Below, one piece after another: positions 1-8,488 of a stretch of DNA of 64,000 nt; position 1 is the stretch's first letter; the number at the start of each line of letters is the position of its first letter. This stretch comes from DGNJ01 sp002388905 (GTDB taxonomy: Bacteria; Pseudomonadota; Gammaproteobacteria; Pseudomonadales; Porticoccaceae), in NCBI GenBank assembly GCA_036843405.1, contig DAITSJ010000001.1:1-64000 (forward strand). The letters run 5' to 3'. The notes below the pieces were generated by a model. It did not search any database. It was not told where the DNA came from and saw nothing but the letters and a program-made list of their open reading frames with translations. The position numbers and the translations under genes were made by a program.

Positions 1-118
1 GCAACGTCTCTGAATCTACGCAGGCCTCGGTAACCTTTTGCTATGAGTCAACGCGCCGGCCCGGATGCTGTCAGCCATGTTTTCGGGGCGGGTCCAGGTG
101 ACAAAAAATGACGCCAAC

Positions 119-1312
119 CTAATGGCGCTTCTTGCGTTCGAGCCCGTTGTCTTCGAGCCCGAACCGCGCGATGTAATCGCGAAAGGTTTCCGCGATAACC
201 TGTTTGTCGAGCCCGAATTTTTCCAGGGGAGGGAGAAAGTCACCATAGCGTTTTGGATCGCTGGCGGCGGTCTCCAGCCAACTGGCGATCATCCACTCAT
301 AATCCACGCTGAACGGAATATCGTTGCGGCGGTAACTCTCCCCAATGGCCTCCATGGGGTCTTCGAGAAAACGGTCGAAATGAATGTGCATAATTCTGGG
401 ATCATCCAGCCAGGGAGACGCCATGAGCCCATCGATTCGCTCCCACAGTTCCCGGACATAGAATGCCGGATCGATTTTGTAATCACCTCCTTTCCGGGAA
501 CTGAGAAGAAGGTCTCTCGCCACCAATGTATTGAGGACAAATTCCGCCGGGTGGCTGTGCACCCACAGACAGAGGGCATCCGGGTAGACTTCCAACAGCG
601 AAGCCACCTCCAGGCGCTCTATCCTGGCTCTGCAGACCCAACGCGTGACGGGATTTCGCCACTGGAACTGCTGCAACAACTTCTTATGGAAACTGCAGGC
701 CTGCCGGGGATTTTCCGGCAGATACATGGGTCGCGGGTTGGGAAGCTTATCGAGATGCAACGGATGCGACGTATGAAAGTCCAGGGCGGTCATATAATCC
801 ATCTCCGCCGCCGCCATTCCAGCCTGGTCCAGCTCGGGGTTTATCGATAATAGCAGCGGCACGGATTCCACTATCTTATCGACCTTTTCATTGGCCGCCT
901 CCAGGGCCATAAGGTCGGCAAAGGGGTCGGACCCCGGCGGCGGGGAAGGCTGGTTAACCTCCCAAAAGGCAGGGGATCGCTGCCCCTCGTCCAGGGTCAG
1001 AAGCGAGGCTACATGACTGTTGGCGTAGGGAAGATGACCAAAGACAAAAAAAGGCTTGTCCACCGCTTGCCGAAGAATACCCGGTTCCTCGTGCCAATCC
1101 CGGGCCAGTTTCAGACGCTTGACCGCCATATCACGCAATTGCGCGCTCACGGCTTCGTAAGAGTCTTCGGGAACACCGCCGGCCACTTCGTTCAACCGTC
1201 GCACAAATCCCGCGAACCGCTCATGAATCCCGCTTTCGGCATACCGAGTCAGGCCCTGCGAGGCCGCTGCCTCATCGAGAAGCCGCTGCGGATCGAGAAG
1301 TTTAAGAGCCAT
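119..1312 (-). CDS. Sulfotransferase-like protein with degenerate PAPS-binding motif
   Basis: Predicted 397 aa. The overall layout resembles the Sulfotransfer_3 family: a helical N-terminus, the stretch 'EEPGILRQAV', then the position where the 5'-phosphosulfate loop should lie, followed by 'FWEVNQPSPPP'. In active members the loop reads roughly GxPRTGTT; here it reads 'FGHLPYANSHV', so the Arg and Ser/Thr ligands are missing. The later 3'-phosphate motif (HRDP...S) is replaced by 'HSHPAEFVLN'. The fold is probably kept, but PAPS-dependent activity looks unlikely. An upstream TTG at 1333 would add 7 residues; I chose the ATG at 1312 because GAAGGGGG lies just upstream of it. GC is visibly lower than in the parC region. 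It stands alone, with no partner gene. The family call is moderate and the function unknown. Confidence 0.6.
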   Translation of the reverse strand: MALKLLDPQRLLDEAAASQGLTRYAESGIHERFAGFVRRLNEVAGGVPEDSYEAVSAQLRDMAVKRLKLARDWHEEPGILRQAVDKPFFVFGHLPYANSHVASLLTLDEGQRSPAFWEVNQPSPPPGSDPFADLMALEAANEKVDKIVESVPLLLSINPELDQAGMAAAEMDYMTALDFHTSHPLHLDKLPNPRPMYLPENPRQACSFHKKLLQQFQWRNPVTRWVCRARIERLEVASLLEVYPDALCLWVHSHPAEFVLNTLVARDLLLSSRKGGDYKIDPAFYVRELWERIDGLMASPWLDDPRIMHIHFDRFLEDPMEAIGESYRRNDIPFSVDYEWMIASWLETAASDPKRYGDFLPPLEKFGLDKQVIAETFRDYIARFGLEDNGLERKKRH

Positions 1313-1573
1313 CCATGCCCCCTTCTTTTGCAAAAATAGCCGCGAAACTCACAGTTTCTCCTATAAAGACACACATGGATTAATCGTATCCCAGGCTGCT
1401 TGTTCCGCATTTTTTATAATGATAACGATTTACGGTCAGTGTAGCCCGATAATTGGTTTAAGTCAGCGACTTGAGTCCGGATTCCGGCATTTTATCGGCT
1501 TTGCCGGTGGATGGGGGCGAGGCGAAGCGGTCACGGGGCGCGCCTTGACGGGCAGCTTTCCTGGGAAGGGAAG
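1313..1573. other. Intergenic region, no gene seen
   Basis: This stretch of about 260 bases separates the TM2-like gene from the sulfotransferase-like gene, both on the minus strand. It is AT-rich around 1405-1435, which may hold the promoter for the sulfotransferase-like gene. I see no convincing -35/-10 pair, terminator hairpin or small gene with a ribosome binding site. Confidence 0.5.
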
Positions 1574-1954
1574 TCAATCGCCGAGGGTCTTCAGGAGGTG
1601 CTCGGCCAGATCGTTGTTGTAACGCGCGACTATCCGCTGCGAAAGGAAGAGGGCCGGCAGTTCGACAAGGGTGATGGCGAGCAGGAGCAAAAGCCCCACC
1701 AGGAAATCGCCACGCACCAGCGCCATTATGGCAATGCAGAAAACCGCCAGATTCATGGCACCGCGCCACCAGCGCCGCAGGTAGAAATGGTGCAGTCCCG
1801 CGATAAAAAGGTAGTTGAGCACGGCATAGGTATCCGGGTCTTTCACCCGGCGGCCAAACTCCCGGTAGAAGGCTTGCCGTTGCTCGCCGGGAAGGGCCGC
1901 TGCCCGGTCGCGCAGATCGTTGTCCCGGCGGGCTTCCGCTTCCGGATCGATCAT
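1574..1954 (-). CDS. TM2-domain-like small membrane protein
   Basis: Predicted 126 aa. A charged N-terminal 40 residues ends in 'DPDTYAVLNYL', followed by 'AGLHHFYLRRWWRG', which resembles the TM2 domain signature (a hydrophobic helix, G.H.FYLG-type turn, second helix). Two hydrophobic segments follow at about residues 64-82 and 84-104, the second rich in Leu. The last 20 residues are charged and probably cytoplasmic. Its ATG overlaps the stop of the DUF4177-like gene (ATGA at 1951-1954), so it is probably translationally coupled to it and to parC. Its biochemical role is unknown, and nothing in the sequence suggests a function in topoisomerase activity. Confidence 0.7.
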   Translation of the reverse strand: MIDPEAEARRDNDLRDRAAALPGEQRQAFYREFGRRVKDPDTYAVLNYLFIAGLHHFYLRRWWRGAMNLAVFCIAIMALVRGDFLVGLLLLLAITLVELPALFLSQRIVARYNNDLAEHLLKTLGD

Positions 1955-2166
1955 TCCCGGCCCAGGGTGGCGATGACGGTTTCCCGGGTCCAGAAAAGCA
2001 TGAAGCGCCGCTTCTCCACCACCTGGAAGACCAGCTGCCAGCCCTCCGCGGCCTCCTGGTTAAGGACGGTTTCCAGCTTTTTCAGGGGAAACCCGGAGGC
2101 TCCCAGGAACAACGTACCAAGGGCGCCCTCGGAAACCGCAACCACCTTGTACTGTTGAAAAGCCAT
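1951..2166 (-). CDS. DUF4177-like small protein
   Basis: Predicted 71 aa, starting 'MAFQQYKVVAV' and containing 'LETVLNQEAAEGWQLV', the pattern of DUF4177-type proteins (short beta-rich proteins with an E-G-W core). The same frame is open further upstream inside parC, but the ATG at 2166 overlaps the parC stop (TAATG) and follows GAGGGAGGA, so this start is strongly supported. The gene ends in an ATGA overlap with the TM2-like gene. No catalytic motif is visible. Its position suggests co-expression with parC, but the function is unknown. Confidence 0.75.
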   Translation of the reverse strand: MAFQQYKVVAVSEGALGTLFLGASGFPLKKLETVLNQEAAEGWQLVFQVVEKRRFMLFWTRETVIATLGRE

Positions 2167-4409
2167 TAATCCTCCCTCACTTCCACCCGGTCCACCTTCT
2201 GGAAACCGCGGGGCAGCTTGTTGCCCCGGCGGCCCCGCTCGCCCCGGTAATGCTCCAGGTCGGCGAGCCCCATGTTCAGGTAGCGCTTGCCGGAGTGTAC
2301 CCGCAACTGTAAACCGGGAGCCACCACGGCGACCGCCACCACGAATTCTTCCCGGGCCTGCAGCCGGGAGGACGGGATACTGATGATCTTGTTGCCCTTG
2401 CCCCGGGCCAGTTGGGGCAGGTCGGCCACCGGAAACATAAGCATGCGGCCTTCGTTGCTCACCGCCACCACGAAACCCTGCCCGGACTCGGGCACGGGGA
2501 CGGGGGGCAGGACCCGCCCGCCTTTGGGAATGGTCAGCACCGCCTTGCCGGACCGATTCTTGCTTTGCAGGTCTTCGGTCCTGGCAATAAAACCATAGCC
2601 GGCATCGGTGCCGAGCAAGGTCAGGCCGGTGCTCTCCCCCATAATCAGGCCGCAAAAGGTGGCGCCGGAGGGGGCATTGAGACGACCGGTCACCGGTTCC
2701 CCCTGGCTCCGGGCGGAAGGCAGGGTATGGGCGGCAACGGTGTAGGTGCGGCCGGTGGAATCGAGCAGCACCACATTCTGGTTGCTGCGCCCGGGCACGG
2801 CACAAAGCAGCCGATCCCCGGACTTGTAGCTGAGTGCCTCGGCATCCACGTCGTGGCCCTTGGCCGCGCGTATCCAGCCTTTCTCCGAGAGCACCACCGT
2901 GACCGGATCGGCGGAAAGCAGGTCCTTTTCAGAAAAGGCCCGCGCCTCAGCACGACTGACAATCGGCGAACGCCGCTCGTCGCCGTATTCCTCGGCGGTG
3001 GCGAGGAGTTCCTTCTTGACCAGGGTCTTGAGCCGGGCGGCGGAGCCGAGGATCTTTTCGAGTTCGTCCCGCTCCTTGTCCAGGTCGTCCTGCTCGCCGC
3101 GAATCTTCATCTCCTCGAGCCGCGCCAGGTGGCGCAACTTCAACTCGAGAATGGCCTCGGCCTGGATGTCGGAGAGCTCGAACCGCCTCATCAGTTCCGC
3201 CTTGGGCTCGTCCTCGTACCGGATGATCTCGATCACCTCGTCGATATTGAGGAAGGCCACCAGCAGCCCCTCGAGCACATGCAGGCGGTTGCGGACTTTC
3301 TCCAGGCGGTGGGCGAGACGGCGGCGCACGGTTTCGGTCCGGAACCGGTTCCATTCGGAGAGAATGGCATCCAGGGAGCGCACCCCGGGACGGCCATCGG
3401 TGCCGATCATGTTGAGATTGACCCGGTAGCTTTTCTCCAGTTCGGTGGTGGCGAACAGGTGGCTCATCAGCGCTTCCAGGTCAACCCGGTTGGAACGGGG
3501 CACAATCACCAGGCGGGTGGGATTCTCGTGGTCCGACTCGTCGCGCAGGTCCGCCACCATGGGCAGTTTTTTGGCCTGGATCTGGCCGGCGATCTGCTCG
3601 AGGATCTTGGCCGGCGAGGCCTGGAACGGCAGCGCGGTGACGATGATGTCGCCATCCTCCCGGGTCCAGAGCGCGCGCATGCGCACCGAGCCCCGCCCGG
3701 TCCGGTAGTTCTCCAGAAGCTCTTCCCGGGAGGAGATGATTTCCGCATCCGTGGGGTAATCCGGCCCCTGGATATACTCACCCAGATCGTCGACGCTGGC
3801 CCGGGGATTGTCGAGCAGGTGAATACAGGCGTTAACCACTTCCCGCAGGTTATGGGGCGGGATATCCGTGGCCATGCCCACGGCGATGCCGGTGGTGCCG
3901 TTGAGCAGCACATGGGGCACCCGGGCGGGCAGCACCTCCGGCTCGTCCAGGGTGCCGTCGAAATTGGGCTTCCAGTCCACGGTGCCCTGGCCCAGTTCGC
4001 TGAGCAGGGCCTCGGCGAACCTGGCCAGCTTGGACTCGGTGTAGCGCATGGCGGCGAACGACTTGGGGTCGTCCGGCGACCCCCAGTTGCCCTGACCGTC
4101 CACCAGCGGATAGCGGTAGGAGAAAGGCTGGGCCATCAGCACCATGGCCTCGTAGGCGGCGCTGTCCCCGTGGGGATGGAATTTACCGATCACGTCGCCC
4201 ACGGTGCGCGCCGACTTCTTGTACTTGGCTCCGGCCTTGAGGCCCAGCTCGCTCATGGCGTAGATGATGCGCCGCTGCACCGGTTTCAGGCCGTCCCCGA
4301 TATGGGGCAGTGCCCGGTCCAGGATCACGTACATGGAGTAGTCCAGATAGGCCTTCTCGGCGTACTGGCGCAGGGCTATCTTCTCAAAATCGTTCTCTTG
4401 CAGACCCAT
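2166..4409 (-). CDS. parC: DNA topoisomerase IV subunit A
   Basis: Predicted 747 aa, close to E. coli ParC (752 aa). ParC is the DNA breakage-reunion subunit of topoisomerase IV, which decatenates daughter chromosomes with ParE. The winged-helix region contains 'GKFHPHGDSAAYEAM', with the quinolone-determining Ser and Glu in their wild-type state, and the catalytic Tyr sits in 'AAMRYTES'. The C-terminal beta-propeller region runs from about residue 500 to the end. It ends 'KVDRVEVRED' and overlaps the next small gene by one base. The gene follows parE on the same strand after 214 bases that carry REP-like repeats. The choice of ParC over GyrA rests on the adjacent parE and the ParC-like catalytic region. 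Confidence 0.97.
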   Translation of the reverse strand: MGLQENDFEKIALRQYAEKAYLDYSMYVILDRALPHIGDGLKPVQRRIIYAMSELGLKAGAKYKKSARTVGDVIGKFHPHGDSAAYEAMVLMAQPFSYRYPLVDGQGNWGSPDDPKSFAAMRYTESKLARFAEALLSELGQGTVDWKPNFDGTLDEPEVLPARVPHVLLNGTTGIAVGMATDIPPHNLREVVNACIHLLDNPRASVDDLGEYIQGPDYPTDAEIISSREELLENYRTGRGSVRMRALWTREDGDIIVTALPFQASPAKILEQIAGQIQAKKLPMVADLRDESDHENPTRLVIVPRSNRVDLEALMSHLFATTELEKSYRVNLNMIGTDGRPGVRSLDAILSEWNRFRTETVRRRLAHRLEKVRNRLHVLEGLLVAFLNIDEVIEIIRYEDEPKAELMRRFELSDIQAEAILELKLRHLARLEEMKIRGEQDDLDKERDELEKILGSAARLKTLVKKELLATAEEYGDERRSPIVSRAEARAFSEKDLLSADPVTVVLSEKGWIRAAKGHDVDAEALSYKSGDRLLCAVPGRSNQNVVLLDSTGRTYTVAAHTLPSARSQGEPVTGRLNAPSGATFCGLIMGESTGLTLLGTDAGYGFIARTEDLQSKNRSGKAVLTIPKGGRVLPPVPVPESGQGFVVAVSNEGRMLMFPVADLPQLARGKGNKIISIPSSRLQAREEFVVAVAVVAPGLQLRVHSGKRYLNMGLADLEHYRGERGRRGNKLPRGFQKVDRVEVRED

Positions 4410-4442
4410 AAGTCTCTCTAGTCAGTCCGAATCAGGTTCTCG

Positions 4443-4525
4443 GTGGGAGCGATCCCCGATCGCGATTGATGTGGGAGCGATCCCCGATCGCGATTGATGT
4501 GGGAGCGATCCCCGATCGCGATTGA
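4443..4525. repeat. Three tandem 28-bp REP-like units
   Basis: Three near-perfect head-to-tail copies of a 28-base unit start at 4443, 4471 and 4499. Each begins GTGGGAGCGATCCCC and continues with GATCGCGATTGAT. Each unit contains an internal imperfect palindrome around CGATCCCCGATCG. The GTGGGAGC head resembles REP elements common in pseudomonads and xanthomonads. They lie in the parE-parC gap. No repeat-associated transposase gene is present in the window. Confidence 0.85.
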
Positions 4526-4575
4526 GCACGCCAGCGGTATCGCACTTCCAGCCCCGGCCCACAAGCCGCGGCCAC

Positions 4576-4600
4576 GATCGCGGCCGGGGGCCGCTCCCAC
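4576..4600. repeat. Inverted REP-like unit
   Basis: This 25-base element reads, on the minus strand, GTGGGAGCGGCCCCCGGCCG followed by CGATC. It has the same head as the tandem units at 4443-4525 but the opposite orientation, so the cluster resembles a REPIN (two REP units facing each other). The surrounding sequence (4526-4623) is otherwise GC-rich without a gene. It may fold in the parE-parC intercistronic mRNA. Confidence 0.65.
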
Positions 4601-4623
4601 AGCGTCAGGCCGCTGACAGCCGC

Positions 4624-6510
4624 TCACTCCACCTCCGCCAGATTGCCCTTGTCCTCAAGCCACTGGCGGCGGTCGGAGGCGCGTTTCCTGGCCAGGAGCA
4701 TGTCGAGCAGCTGGAGTGTGTCGTCGCCCTCCTCCAGCGTCAGCTGCACCAGGCGCCGGGTGTCCGGCGCCATGGTGGTTTCGCGCAACTGCAGGGGACT
4801 CATCTCGCCCAGCCCCTTGAAGCGGGTGACCTGGACCTTGCCCTTCTTGTTTTCGGCCTGGATGCGGTCGAGGATACCGGCCCGCTCCGCCTTGTCCAGG
4901 GCATAGTAGACCTCCTTGCCCACGTCGATGCGATACAGCGGCGGCATGGCCACGAAAATGTGGCCGGCGGCCACCAGGGACGGGAAGTGACGCATGAACA
5001 GCGCGCACAACAGGGTGGCAATGTGCAGCCCGTCGGAGTCGGCGTCGGCCAGGATACAGATCTTGTGGTAACGAAGGCCGGAGAGATCCTCCGCCGTCGG
5101 GTCGACACCCAGGGCGACGGTAATATCGTGCACCTCCTGGGAGGAAAGAATCTCGGCGCTGTCCACCTCCCAGGTGTTCAGTATCTTGCCCCGCAGGGGC
5201 ATGATCGCCTGGAACTCCCGGTCCCGGGCCTGCTTGGCGGAGCCGCCGGCGGAGTCCCCTTCCACCAGGAAAATCTCGCTGCGGCTGGGCTCGCCGCTGG
5301 AGCAGTCGGCCAACTTGCCGGGCAGGGCCGGACCGGCGGTGATGCGCTTGCGGGCCACTTTTTTGCTGGTGCGCAGGCGGCGCTGGGCGTTGCCTATGCA
5401 CAGTTCCGCAAGCTTTTCTCCCTCACCGGTATGCTGGTTCAGCCACAGGCTGAAGGCATCCTTGACGATACCGGAGACGAAAGCCGCCGCCTCCCGGGAC
5501 GACAGCCGCTCCTTGGTCTGGCCGGAGAACTGGGGATCGGCGAGCTTGGAGGACAGCACATAGCAGCACCGCTCCCAGATGTCCTCCGGGGCCAGCCGCA
5601 ACCCCCGGGGCAGCAGGTTACGGAATTCGCAGAATTCCCGGAGCGCCTCCAGAAGGCCACTGCGCAGGCCGTTAACATGGGTGCCGCCCTGGGTGGTGGG
5701 AATCAGGTTGACGTAGCTCTCCTGGATCAGGTCGCCACCCTCGGGCAGCCACTGAACGGCCCAGTCCACCGCCTCGGTACTGCCGCTGAAGGTGCCGGTA
5801 AAGGGTTCGGCGGGCAGTGTTTCCCACTCCCGGGTAGCGCCGGTGAGGTAATCGGTGAGGCCGTCCTGATAGCACCAGGAGTCGCCCTCGCCGCTGGACT
5901 CGTCCGTGAAATTCACTTCCAGCCCGGCGCAGAGCACCGCCTTGGCACGCAGTACGTGCCGGAGCCGGGGCAGGGAAAATTTCACCGAGTCGAAGTAACC
6001 GGCCTCCGGGTGGAAGCGCAGGGTCGTACCCGTATTGCGCTTACCGCAGGTATCCACCACCTCCAGGTCGCGGATTTTCTCGCCGCCGGCAAAAGCCATC
6101 CGGTAGACCTTGCCGTCCCGCCTGATGGTCACCTCGAGCTTGTCCGACAGGGCGTTGACCACCGACACCCCAACGCCGTGCAGGCCGCCGGAGAACTGGT
6201 AGTTTTTCTTGGAGAACTTGCCACCGGCATGGAGGGTGGACAGGATCACCTCCACGCCGGGTTTACCCTGTTCGGGATGGATGTCCACCGGCATGCCCCG
6301 GCCGTCGTCGGTCACCGACAGGGAGCCGTCCTTGTGCAGCACCACATCCACCTTGCTGGCATGGCCGGCCAGTGCCTCGTCGACGCTGTTGTCGATCACC
6401 TCCTGGGCCAGGTGATTGGGCCGGGTGGTGTCGGTGTACATTCCCGGCCGCTTGCGCACCGGGTCGAGCCCGGTGAGAACCTCGATATCTTCCGCTGTGT
6501 AATTGCTCAT
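4624..6510 (-). CDS. parE: DNA topoisomerase IV subunit B
   Basis: Predicted 628 aa (E. coli ParE is 630). ParE is the ATPase subunit of topoisomerase IV. The GHKL ATP-binding site is shown by 'NSVDEALAG', 'DDGRGMPVD' and 'GGLHGVGVSVVNALS'. The Toprim domain is shown by 'VEGDSAGGSAKQARDR', 'PLRGKILN' and 'DADSDGLHIATLL'; the Ser in DADSDG is typical of ParE rather than GyrB. The start codon overlaps the stop of yqiA (ATGA, 6507-6510), indicating translational coupling in the nudF-to-parE run, as in E. coli. Confidence 0.97.
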   Translation of the reverse strand: MSNYTAEDIEVLTGLDPVRKRPGMYTDTTRPNHLAQEVIDNSVDEALAGHASKVDVVLHKDGSLSVTDDGRGMPVDIHPEQGKPGVEVILSTLHAGGKFSKKNYQFSGGLHGVGVSVVNALSDKLEVTIRRDGKVYRMAFAGGEKIRDLEVVDTCGKRNTGTTLRFHPEAGYFDSVKFSLPRLRHVLRAKAVLCAGLEVNFTDESSGEGDSWCYQDGLTDYLTGATREWETLPAEPFTGTFSGSTEAVDWAVQWLPEGGDLIQESYVNLIPTTQGGTHVNGLRSGLLEALREFCEFRNLLPRGLRLAPEDIWERCCYVLSSKLADPQFSGQTKERLSSREAAAFVSGIVKDAFSLWLNQHTGEGEKLAELCIGNAQRRLRTSKKVARKRITAGPALPGKLADCSSGEPSRSEIFLVEGDSAGGSAKQARDREFQAIMPLRGKILNTWEVDSAEILSSQEVHDITVALGVDPTAEDLSGLRYHKICILADADSDGLHIATLLCALFMRHFPSLVAAGHIFVAMPPLYRIDVGKEVYYALDKAERAGILDRIQAENKKGKVQVTRFKGLGEMSPLQLRETTMAPDTRRLVQLTLEEGDDTLQLLDMLLARKRASDRRQWLEDKGNLAEVE

Positions 6511-7088
6511 GAAATCTGTTGCATCCAGAATTGGTGTATCTTGGGAAGGTGGCGCTCGTACCCCTGGAAGGCGTGGTCGCCACCCTCCTCCACCACCAGT
6601 TCGCAGTCACGATATTTGTCGGCGGCGAGCCGATAATCCAGCACCTCGTCGCCGGTCTGCAGCAACACCAGGAACCGGCCGGGCTGGGGCAGGGGATTCA
6701 CGTCGAAACGGGCGAAGGCATCGATATCGCGCTGCTCGAACCAGTGGGTTTCGCCGGTATGGTAATTGGTTTGCTCTCCCAAAAGATATTCGCGACCCTG
6801 CCATGGTCGCACCGCCGGATTGATCAGCACCGCCGGGCAACGGCACCTTGCCGCAACCCAGGTGGCGTAGAAACCGCCCATGGAACTGCCCAGCACCAGC
6901 AGGGAGGGAGAGCCGATGTCGTCGACAACCCGCTCCAGGGTCGCGCCGGCTTCCTCCGGGTAGAGGCTCAGGGTCGGGCACTGGAATACCACGTCCGGGT
7001 GGTTGCGGGCAAACCACTGCGCGGTGACCCGCGCCTTGTGGGATTGCGGCGAACTGTTGAATCCGTGGAGGTAAAGTAACTGCTTCAC
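6507..7088 (-). CDS. yqiA: YqiA-family alpha/beta hydrolase (esterase)
   Basis: Predicted 193 aa from a GTG start. The sequence begins 'MKQLLYLHGFNSSPQSHKA', typical of the YqiA/UPF0227 esterases, and carries the nucleophile elbow 'GSSMGG'. The catalytic Asp and His are probably in 'TGDEVLDY' and 'GGDHAFQGY'. The physiological substrate is not known; E. coli YqiA hydrolyses palmitoyl-CoA and p-nitrophenyl esters. It sits between cpdA and parE, the same position as in E. coli, and overlaps parE by 4 bases. Confidence 0.93.
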   Translation of the reverse strand: MKQLLYLHGFNSSPQSHKARVTAQWFARNHPDVVFQCPTLSLYPEEAGATLERVVDDIGSPSLLVLGSSMGGFYATWVAARCRCPAVLINPAVRPWQGREYLLGEQTNYHTGETHWFEQRDIDAFARFDVNPLPQPGRFLVLLQTGDEVLDYRLAADKYRDCELVVEEGGDHAFQGYERHLPKIHQFWMQQIS

Positions 7089-7151
7089 TGGGTCCCGCCT
7101 GTCGGCACCTGCCGGTAATGGCCGGGGATTATAGCGGCCCGGGCACGCCTG

Positions 7152-7961
7152 TTAATAGCCGGATATTTGGGTATCCACCCGCTGTGAGCTCGCCACGGAA
7201 ACCAGCTCCGTCCGGAACAGCCCGTTGGCGTAAAGCTCGATGCGCCGGTAGGCGGGAGGCGCGTCGTCCAGGGCAAAGTCGTCGCTGTCGGCGGCGAACT
7301 GGAAGCAGGTGGAAGGCGTGGTGAACAGGGGAATGCCCGCGAATTCAGTCGCCACCGGTTGATGTACGTGCCCCGTGAAGATCGCCTTGATATTGCCCGC
7401 TTCGCGCAGAATCCCGGCCAGTTCGTCGCTGTTGGCCACTTTCTGCTCATCAAGCCAGGCGCACCCGATATCCAGGGGCGGATGGTGCATGAAGATGGCA
7501 ACCGGGTGTCGGTGCTCCCGGGAAAGGGTATTGCGCAGGAAACTCAATTCTTCCCGCGAAAGCAGCCCGCCCACACGGCCGGGAACCGCCGTGTTGAGCG
7601 AAACCAGCCGCCACTCGCCCATATCCAGGACCGGCCAGTAGGGGGCGGCGTGGACGCTTTCCTGCATAAGCCGGAAATCGTCGTGATTGCCCGGCAGCCA
7701 GGCGAAAGGCAGACCGGATTCCCGCATTTCCCGGAGGAAGAGCCGGTAGGCATCGACATTGCCCTTGGCGGCAATATCGCCGGTGGCCATGACCATCTCC
7801 ACCGGGTCCCGCTCCCGCCGGATGGCATCGAGGACCTCGGTGAACGTCTGCCGGGTGCGGATGCCCGCCAGCGTGAAATCGGGATCCGGGCCCAGGTGGC
7901 AATCCGTCAATTGAACCACCCTGGCCACTTCCATGTGACGGGGTTCAGTGTCCTGCATCAT
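7152..7961 (-). CDS. cpdA: 3',5'-cyclic-AMP phosphodiesterase
   Basis: Predicted 269 aa. All calcineurin-like metallophosphoesterase motifs are present in order: 'QLTDCHLG' (DxH), 'ATGDIAAKG' (GD), 'LPGNHDD' (GNHD), 'MHHPP' and 'TGHVHQP' (GHxH). CpdA hydrolyses cAMP, which sets the level of CRP/Vfr signalling. The frame is open 42 codons further upstream, but the ATG at 7961 follows GGAGGTG and is the better start; a second ATG follows at once. The gene lies between yqiB and yqiA as in E. coli. cAMP is relevant here because Vfr-type regulation affects type IV pili in pseudomonads, though no direct link is visible. Confidence 0.93.
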   Translation of the reverse strand: MMQDTEPRHMEVARVVQLTDCHLGPDPDFTLAGIRTRQTFTEVLDAIRRERDPVEMVMATGDIAAKGNVDAYRLFLREMRESGLPFAWLPGNHDDFRLMQESVHAAPYWPVLDMGEWRLVSLNTAVPGRVGGLLSREELSFLRNTLSREHRHPVAIFMHHPPLDIGCAWLDEQKVANSDELAGILREAGNIKAIFTGHVHQPVATEFAGIPLFTTPSTCFQFAADSDDFALDDAPPAYRRIELYANGLFRTELVSVASSQRVDTQISGY

Positions 7962-7993
7962 CACACCTCCGCCAGAGGCCCTGGTCACCGACC

Positions 7994-8461
7994 TCAGGGC
8001 TCCTCGTCCACAAACGCGATGGGGGATAACACGGCATAGCCGCGCTCGAGGCAGCTGGCAAGCCATTCGCTGAGGAACCGGTTCCACTGGGCTTTTTCGT
8101 CGGGCTGGTGCATTTTCCGGTTGGGATACCGGTAACGGGGGTTGATCCGGTGAACCGCCTCGCAGGAAACCACCTCTGCCAGGCGTGCATCGTGGTAGAG
8201 ACGCACCTCCATGGTGGGCGCGGACAGCCAGGCGGTCTTGTCCACGTCGCGGTCCCCCGCGGCCTCCTCGCTGATTTCCAGCAGGGAGGTGTAAGGCGCC
8301 CTTTTGATTACCCGAAGGCTGATATGGCGACCACCGGAAATACCGAACCGGTAATGATCCAGGTTCTCCATATCCGGAAACAGCTTGACGAGGCGCTGGT
8401 AGTTAGCCTCGCACTCCGCCATGAAACGCTTCAAATCAACCCTGTATCGCAAATCGCTCAC
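7994..8461 (-). CDS. yqiB: DUF1249 family protein
   Basis: Predicted 155 aa. The YqiB/DUF1249 pattern is clear: 'RFMAECEANYQRLVKLFPD' near the N-terminus, 'VRLYHDARLAEVVSCE' in the middle and 'RYRYPNRKMHQPDEKAQWNRFL' near the C-terminus. No catalytic motif or membrane segment is visible. It sits between nudF and cpdA, 32 bases from cpdA, the order also found in E. coli. The function is unknown, but the conserved neighbourhood makes this identification firm. Confidence 0.92.
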   Translation of the reverse strand: MSDLRYRVDLKRFMAECEANYQRLVKLFPDMENLDHYRFGISGGRHISLRVIKRAPYTSLLEISEEAAGDRDVDKTAWLSAPTMEVRLYHDARLAEVVSCEAVHRINPRYRYPNRKMHQPDEKAQWNRFLSEWLASCLERGYAVLSPIAFVDEEP

Positions 8462-8488
8462 CCTCCGGCCGGTGCCGGGACTATCGAC

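Noticed and set aside
65..850. A 261-codon plus-strand open frame opposite the sulfotransferase-like gene
   Set aside because: No family resemblance was seen, and the minus-strand gene has a good Shine-Dalgarno site and recognisable flanking motifs.
2412..4421. A 669-codon plus-strand open frame opposite parC
   Set aside because: parC is unmistakable on the other strand; this frame has only low-complexity Gly/His/Gln composition and no ribosome binding site.
4443..4525. A CRISPR-like array
   Set aside because: The three units are directly adjacent without spacers and no cas genes are present; REP-like elements explain them better.
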